Of a stretch of 10,357 nucleotides of DNA, positions 6,424 to 10,357 are shown piece by piece. This DNA is from Trachelipus rathkii. Lineage: Eukaryota > Arthropoda > Malacostraca > Isopoda > Trachelipodidae. Position 1 is the first letter of the stretch; every line of letters starts with the position of its first letter. The position numbers and the translations under genes were made by a program. The DNA is taken from contig JABUQX010038771.1 of NCBI GenBank assembly GCA_015478945.1, positions 10,001 to 20,357 of the forward strand. Reading direction: 5' to 3'. Under the pieces are notes generated by a model. That model searched no databases and was not told where the DNA came from. It saw only the letters and a list, made by a program, of their open reading frames with translations.

Positions 6424-9400
6424 TTAAAGCGTGTACTATAGCCAACGCTTCCTTTTCGGTCGTGCTATAGTTGATTTCAGCTTTACTTAGCATTTTGGAA
6501 GTGAAAGCTAGAGGTTTTTCTTTCCCATTTTCATCTAATTGAGCTAATACAGCGCCTATACCGAAATCAGAAGCATCTGTGCTTAAAATGAACGGTTTAG
6601 AGTAATCTGGGAAAGAAAGTGCTGGATCCAAAAGTAAAAATTTCTTCAAAGAGTCATAAGCAGACTGCTGCTCAATTTGCCAAGAAAATGGAATATTCTT
6701 CTTTAGGAGCAGAGTTAGAGGCTGCACAAGGGAAGAATAATGGGGTATCATGTGGCGAAAATAATTGAAGAAACCAAGGGTTGAACGGACATCAGACACA
6801 TTCTGAGGAATTTTAAATCCTTTAATAGCTTCCAATTTAACCGGGTCAGGGGATAGCCCCTTTTCACTGATTTTAAAACCTAAGAAAGTGACACTACTTT
6901 TAAAGAAGGAACACTTTTCAAGCTTTATTTTTAGGTGAGCGTTTGTTAAAGCATTAAAAACCTTTGTAAGATGTGTATAATGTGAAGAAATGTCTTTACT
7001 GAAAATAAGAATATCGTCAATAAAAAGTAAACAAACTACGCCTAGCAAGCCGGAGAGTGCCATTTCCATTGTACGGCTAAAAATCGACGGAGAATTGCGC
7101 GCACCTTGAGGCATAATTTTCATTGCCAATGCCCTCGAAATGGAGAAGGCAGTGTAAGGACGAGACGTTGGTTCGCATTCTAAGTGACTGAAGCCTGAGA
7201 GCAAATCAATCGTGCTAAAAACGCGTGCGGACCCTATAAGGGACAAGGATTCAGCAATATTAGGCAGCGGATACCTGTCTGGCACCGTGAGCGCGTTCAA
7301 CTTTCTGTAATCTACCACTACTCTCATTTTACCACCACTCTTTTTGGGAATTAAGAGTAAAGGGGAATTATTAGGAGAAATACTAGGTTCTATGTATCCT
7401 TTTTCCAAGCTGTCCTCTACCCATTCGTCTATGGCTTCCATGTATTTATGGGGTAGTCTATATGGACGGGTATACACATAATCCGGACTGCCTTCCATGA
7501 GTTTAATAGAAAATTTGTTTAAAGGGCAGACTCCTACTGGATCATCTGCTAAAGCAATAGTGTTTCTATTTTTAACTAAGAAAGAAAGCATGTCTTCAAG
7601 TTGTGAAGGATTATTTAAAACATATTTGTTTGAATCCTTACTGGATTCAGAGAGTAAAATTTCTCTGTAAACCTCCCGGATTTGTGCATCGGAAAGACCC
7701 TTAGAAGCAGTGACCGTATTAATGTCGTATGGTTCTGTGGTTTTGTAAAGAAGCGGAGAAGCTGTAGTAAGTAGGCAGTGATTGTCAAAAGTAACAGTAT
7801 CTGCACCTAAATTTACTAGTTCTAATAAAATATTGCCTTTATGGCAAGTGGAAAGAGTGTTTCCAAAGAAAAGTGTGCCTGTGGAAAGATAATCACTTTT
7901 GCTATCGGTAATGAGTGCTAAATTCTCTGGAGGAGAAGCACCAATGTTGGACTGTACCTTAACAGGGAGAATGTACCTGGAGTGTGGTAATATCTCTAAG
8001 TCCGTAGAAGTATACACATTATATGAAAGAGAGTCGTCTATGACAACATTCAGGCTTTCTGTAATTGTGTCCGAGTAAGGTATCTGCATCTGGTGCGACG
8101 AGGTGGAAGAAGAATTAATTCTAACTGGGCTAACTTCAAGTATTTTCGCGTGACCGGATTGGTGCGAAGAAGATAGAGAAGATTTAGAAGCTAAATTAAT
8201 TTCCTGTAAAGAATTAGGAAGGATGTTAACAGAGTCAGAAGAATAGTGAGTGTGTTCAGAAGGATATTTAGAAGTATGTTTATAATTGAATAAGGGAGCT
8301 TTACTTACCTCATTTTGGTGAAAGTGTACTCGCTTATTATTATTGTACTGACTAAATAAATTTTTCTGATGCTGTACTACTTCTTCAGCAGTTAAACCCT
8401 TTTCCATTTTGTCTATATTATCCATTTCATCCGAAAGAGATGAATAATAATTAGGATGTTCCATAGTAGGAACTACAGAACGACACCGACTCCCTGGAGA
8501 GTTAAACTGCTCATTATTTATAATCATTGATGTCTGAAAAGAATCCGACCTAGGACTAGGATAGCTTGTGACAGGACGCTCAAATGATTTACGAGGCATT
8601 GGCGCTCCTACATGAGGTGACACCTGGGTGGTTCTATTAGGCATGCAAGTGCTGTGAAGTAATGGCACTGCGGTGCTCATGTTTAATTTACCTTCTGGTG
8701 TATTAAATTGAGACTTACTAGCATTATATGAAGGTTGCATTGGTGTGCACCGACCTAAATTGGCACGTGGTGATGTACAATGCGCTTTTGGAGCCTTAAC
8801 ACTAGGGTGCACTAGGGTGCCAAGGGGTGCCCTGGGGTGTACTGAAGTGTAATGCAAATTTTGAGCTTTAACACTAGGGTGCACTGGGGTGCCAAGTGGT
8901 GCCCTGGGGTGCACTGCGGTGCAAAGCAATTTTTGACCTTTAACACTAGTGTGCACAGGGGTGCAAGGTGTGGCACTGCGGTGCAAGGTGGTGCAAGGGG
9001 TGGCACTGGGGTGCACGGCAGTGGCCTGCCTGAAATCGCTAAAATCTCCCATATAGGGAGCAGGAGTGGTCATGCAGCCTCCATTTGAAGAGGAGCGAAT
9101 ATGTTCTCCTGGAAAAGGGGTTTCAGAAGTCAAGCAGCCTCCATTATTAGAGGAGCGATACAAGGGAGTCAAGCAGCCTCCTGCAGAGGAGCGATACAAG
9201 TTATTCAAGCAGCCTCCATTCGAAGAGGAGCGATACAGGGGTATAGAATGGTCTCTGATACTTACAGCATTATTTCTTGGAGACGTAGACTTAAGAGCCT
9301 GACTATAAGACTTGTCCTTATTTACTTGGGTACCTATGTAACATGGATAACTTTGAAAATTATTTAAAGAAAGGGGTGCGTTTTTGCTCTTAGTGCCCTT

Positions 9401-9973
9401 TTTTATTAATTTTAAGGGAATTTCCCTAAATTCACCATTTGTATCCATAAAGTGTACACAGTCACGCCGTATGTTTATTGTTAGTGGCAGAATTTTTAAC
9501 GTATCTGTACCTATAAGTACATCTAATGGAAATGAAGTAGTATCTGACACAACATAAAAATTACAAGTAAACGACTTACCATATATTAATACCTGTAGTT
9601 CTGTTCTTCCTAGAATATCTAACTCCTGTCCAGAAATGGACTTTAATATTATATCCGATTCATGTAACACGGGACGCTTTTTACTTCCCGCATTATTGTA
9701 TAGTTGCCGGAAAAGGCTCTCCTTTATTATAGAACGGGAGGCACCTGTGTCGGTCAAAGCTACCGTGTTAATGACCTTGGAATAATTATGAGTTAGTTGA
9801 AAAGGAAGGCCATATAAAACTCCTGGCTTCATATAGTTAGAAGTGGTAAGTATGTAAGATGATGGTAAGGAAGAAAGAGTGTCTTCGGCTAAAAAGGACA
9901 TGGGGGATTCTATAGTATTTATACTCTCGACTCCGAGAGGGGTAGGGCAGTTATGAACGGAGGTCTGATTCAT
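6389..9973 (-). CDS. pol: Pol 5' segment: protease, long repeat linker, reverse transcriptase, RNase H N-terminus
   Basis: The polyprotein cleaves itself and Gag and copies the RNA genome. Residues from the ATG at 9973: aspartic protease with active-site DTGA at 75-78 and its LIGTD partner motif at 153-157. A linker of about 480 residues (about 170-650) is full of tandem repeats. A beta-rich pre-RT region (about 650-745, LPHSRYILPV...) is of the kind often seen before gypsy RT. RT spans about 815-1050 with the VDYRKLN block (887-893), DLLSGF (923-928), MPQGARNSP (954-962) and catalytic FIDD (984-987). RNase H begins with STDASDF (1131-1137) and TTEKEAL (1171-1177), then the frame ends at 1194 within the domain. 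ATGA overlaps the gag stop, but expression as a -1 frameshift Gag-Pol fusion is more likely. RT to RNase H is of normal gypsy size; the linker makes this Pol exceptionally long. Confidence 0.94.
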   Translation of the reverse strand: MNQTSVHNCPTPLGVESINTIESPMSFLAEDTLSSLPSSYILTTSNYMKPGVLYGLPFQLTHNYSKVINTVALTDTGASRSIIKESLFRQLYNNAGSKKRPVLHESDIILKSISGQELDILGRTELQVLIYGKSFTCNFYVVSDTTSFPLDVLIGTDTLKILPLTINIRRDCVHFMDTNGEFREIPLKLIKKGTKSKNAPLSLNNFQSYPCYIGTQVNKDKSYSQALKSTSPRNNAVSIRDHSIPLYRSSSNGGCLNNLYRSSAGGCLTPLYRSSNNGGCLTSETPFPGEHIRSSSNGGCMTTPAPYMGDFSDFRQATAVHPSATPCTTLHRSATPCTPVHTSVKGQKLLCTAVHPRAPLGTPVHPSVKAQNLHYTSVHPRAPLGTLVHPSVKAPKAHCTSPRANLGRCTPMQPSYNASKSQFNTPEGKLNMSTAVPLLHSTCMPNRTTQVSPHVGAPMPRKSFERPVTSYPSPRSDSFQTSMIINNEQFNSPGSRCRSVVPTMEHPNYYSSLSDEMDNIDKMEKGLTAEEVVQHQKNLFSQYNNNKRVHFHQNEVSKAPLFNYKHTSKYPSEHTHYSSDSVNILPNSLQEINLASKSSLSSSHQSGHAKILEVSPVRINSSSTSSHQMQIPYSDTITESLNVVIDDSLSYNVYTSTDLEILPHSRYILPVKVQSNIGASPPENLALITDSKSDYLSTGTLFFGNTLSTCHKGNILLELVNLGADTVTFDNHCLLTTASPLLYKTTEPYDINTVTASKGLSDAQIREVYREILLSESSKDSNKYVLNNPSQLEDMLSFLVKNRNTIALADDPVGVCPLNKFSIKLMEGSPDYVYTRPYRLPHKYMEAIDEWVEDSLEKGYIEPSISPNNSPLLLIPKKSGGKMRVVVDYRKLNALTVPDRYPLPNIAESLSLIGSARVFSTIDLLSGFSHLECEPTSRPYTAFSISRALAMKIMPQGARNSPSIFSRTMEMALSGLLGVVCLLFIDDILIFSKDISSHYTHLTKVFNALTNAHLKIKLEKCSFFKSSVTFLGFKISEKGLSPDPVKLEAIKGFKIPQNVSDVRSTLGFFNYFRHMIPHYSSLVQPLTLLLKKNIPFSWQIEQQSAYDSLKKFLLLDPALSFPDYSKPFILSTDASDFGIGAVLAQLDENGKEKPLAFTSKMLSKAEINYSTTEKEALAIVHALTKFNYYIWLSS
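8741..8956 (-). repeat. Three 72-bp in-frame repeats in the protease-RT linker (VHPSVK...VHPRAPLGTP)
   Basis: Three 24-residue units at 8956-8885, 8884-8813 and 8812-8741. The first two are near-identical in their second half (VHPRAPLGTP / VHPRAPLGTL); the third is diverged after its Cys. Just upstream in the protein (9007-8948) are two 10-residue SATPCTxxHR-type units. On the DNA, GGGTGC recurs about every 9-12 bp, so the array is itself built of shorter subrepeats and is more GC-rich than its surroundings. Confidence 0.92.
9074..9235 (-). repeat. Four-copy RSSxNGGC repeat in the protease-RT linker
   Basis: The peptide YRSSSNGGC or a close variant occurs at pol residues 247-255, 260-267, 272-280 and 292-300. 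On the plus strand these are four copies of a GCAGCCTCCATT...GAGGAGCGA-type word at unequal 36-60 bp spacing, so they are interspersed and not strictly tandem. Each contributes one GGC-Cys and several Ser/Arg residues. A role is unknown. Confidence 0.9.
9931..9962 (-). promoter_or_regulatory. Possible second stem of an H-type pseudoknot
   Basis: The loop of the frameshift hairpin ends in CTCCG (9962-9958), directly against the 3' arm of the stem. CGGAG occurs 9 nt after that arm (9935-9931), so a 5-bp second stem can form with a 6-nt first loop. A competing local hairpin (9939-9934 with 9929-9924, six pairs, 4-nt loop) uses the same downstream bases. Confidence 0.4.
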
Positions 9974-9994
9974 AACGCCCTTTGAAAATTTGGG
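9945..9994 (-). promoter_or_regulatory. Gag-pol -1 ribosomal frameshift signal: slippery decamer plus hairpin
   Basis: Sense strand CCCAAATTTT (9994-9985) contains two overlapping X-XXY-YYZ heptamers in the gag frame: C-CCA-AAT and A-AAT-TTT. Pol lies in the -1 frame, which is open from 10000 (a TAA stands at 10003-10001), so slippage here gives a Gag-Pol fusion. After a spacer of 7 nt (first heptamer) or 4 nt (second), GGGCGTTATGAA (9980-9969) pairs perfectly with 9957-9945 apart from one bulged base (9949), forming a 12-bp hairpin with an 11-nt loop. The gag stop lies in the stem. Heptamer form, frame and spacing are seen directly; use by ribosomes is inference. Confidence 0.8.
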
Positions 9995-10357
9995 TCCCCA
10001 TTATTTTCATTTTCTGTGTAATAAGTTTGAGTTTGTTCATTGGTATAAGGAGTGTAGTTTTCATAGGAGGACGCAGGTTGGTCCTGAGAAGGAGGATAAG
10101 CAGCAGCTTCGTCCATTGTCCCTACATGCTGATGCATGTAGCGGCCGGAGCTATGTACTGGAGCTGAAAAAGGACGCTGAGATATTGGGTTGGACGTATA
10201 CACATTACGAGGGACATAGGACGCAGAAGGTTGGTACATGGGACGTTGTACATTTACAGAAGAGGAAAAGTTACGTGAAGGATAGTTAGAAGAGGTAGAG
10301 GGATAAGAAAAAGAAGAAGGATAGGAAGGTGAACTCTCTGGTTTCCTGTTACTTCTC
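9970..10357 (-). CDS. gag: Gag C-terminus (partial, runs off window)
   Basis: The structural protein of the particle; only its last 128 residues are seen, open without a stop to the window edge. The frame has a Met at 10239, but the same frame is open and similar in composition upstream, so that Met is internal. The sequence is rich in Ser, Tyr, Pro, Asn and Gln, with no predicted fold and no CCHC zinc knuckle. Many errantivirus Gags also lack the knuckle. It ends at TGA 9972-9970, which overlaps the pol ATG as ATGA. Identity as Gag rests on its position before pol and on the frameshift signal at its end, not on domain similarity. Confidence 0.8.
   Translation of the reverse strand, partial: RSNRKPESSPSYPSSFSYPSTSSNYPSRNFSSSVNVQRPMYQPSASYVPRNVYTSNPISQRPFSAPVHSSGRYMHQHVGTMDEAAAYPPSQDQPASSYENYTPYTNEQTQTYYTENENNGDPNFQRAL

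Larger units (their letters stand above)
708..10357 (-). mobile_element. Env-bearing Ty3/gypsy (errantivirus-like) LTR retrotransposon, 5' end outside window
   Basis: Gag, pol and env follow one another on the minus strand with the domain order PR-RT-RNase H-IN that defines Ty3/gypsy elements; Ty1/copia has IN before RT. The integrase carries a GPY/F module and the third gene is an F-type fusion glycoprotein, the combination found in errantiviruses. Visible length is at least 9.65 kb although the start of gag and the 5' LTR are missing, so the element is larger than the 7-8 kb usual for insect errantiviruses. The excess lies in a repeat-bearing protease-RT linker and a disordered integrase tail. 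Pol carries two, perhaps three, frame breaks while env is open, so this copy looks recently inactivated or affected by sequence errors. The listed borders are minimal; the 3' LTR should extend below position 708. Confidence 0.93.

Noticed and set aside
8812..9367. Overlapping small frames on both strands in the linker repeats
   Set aside because: They are open only because the underlying 72-bp and 36-60 bp repeats lack stops in several frames.

Overview
The window is almost entirely one long-terminal-repeat retrotransposon of the Ty3/gypsy group (Metaviridae) that carries an envelope gene. It is therefore errantivirus-like, an endogenous retrovirus of an invertebrate. The element lies on the minus strand, so its 5' side is at high coordinates and its 3' side at low coordinates. 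The DNA is AT-rich, holds a 97-bp pure TA microsatellite and has no bacterial gene organisation. The envelope belongs to the baculovirus F / errantivirus Env fusion-protein family. Together these point to a eukaryotic, probably arthropod or other invertebrate, nuclear genome. I cannot name the species.

Layout in transcription order: the window opens inside gag (10357-9970), of which only the Ser/Tyr/Pro-rich C-terminus is visible. Gag ends in an ATGA overlap with pol. A well-formed -1 ribosomal frameshift signal lies in the gag/pol overlap: overlapping slippery heptamers, a 12-bp bulged hairpin 4 or 7 nt downstream, and a possible H-type pseudoknot. Pol follows in three pieces: protease, a very long repeat-bearing linker, reverse transcriptase and the first part of RNase H (9973-6389); the rest of RNase H, the tether and the integrase zinc-binding region with the first catalytic Asp (6423-5518, shifted frame); and the rest of the integrase core, a GPY/F module and a disordered tail of about 415 residues (5569-3554, original frame again). 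Two frame breaks, near 6400 and near 5550, disrupt pol. They are of opposite sign, so the outer pieces share a frame. A third break near 3555-3590 may cut off about 70 more codons of the tail.

Between pol and env (about 3365-2901) is a non-coding stretch with two pairs of imperfect repeats at a 53-55 bp period, followed by an A-rich tract (sense strand). The env frame (708-2900) is uninterrupted. A textbook 3' splice acceptor abuts an in-frame ATG at 2822, so Env is probably made from a spliced subgenomic RNA and starts there, not at the first Met of the open frame. Env has a signal peptide, two furin-type sites, a fusion peptide, a coiled coil, conserved Cys, a transmembrane segment and a cytoplasmic tail of about 70 residues.

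Positions 1-707 hold no gene. The 3' LTR should lie here, but its partner is outside the window, so I could not define its borders. Only a weak polypurine-tract candidate (584-590) and the TA microsatellite can be pointed to.

Working logic of the element: Gag builds the particle; a set fraction of ribosomes shifts into Pol to give protease, RT/RNase H and integrase; spliced RNA gives a class-I-like fusion glycoprotein that could allow cell-to-cell spread. As read here the copy cannot make a full Pol, but its Env frame is open.
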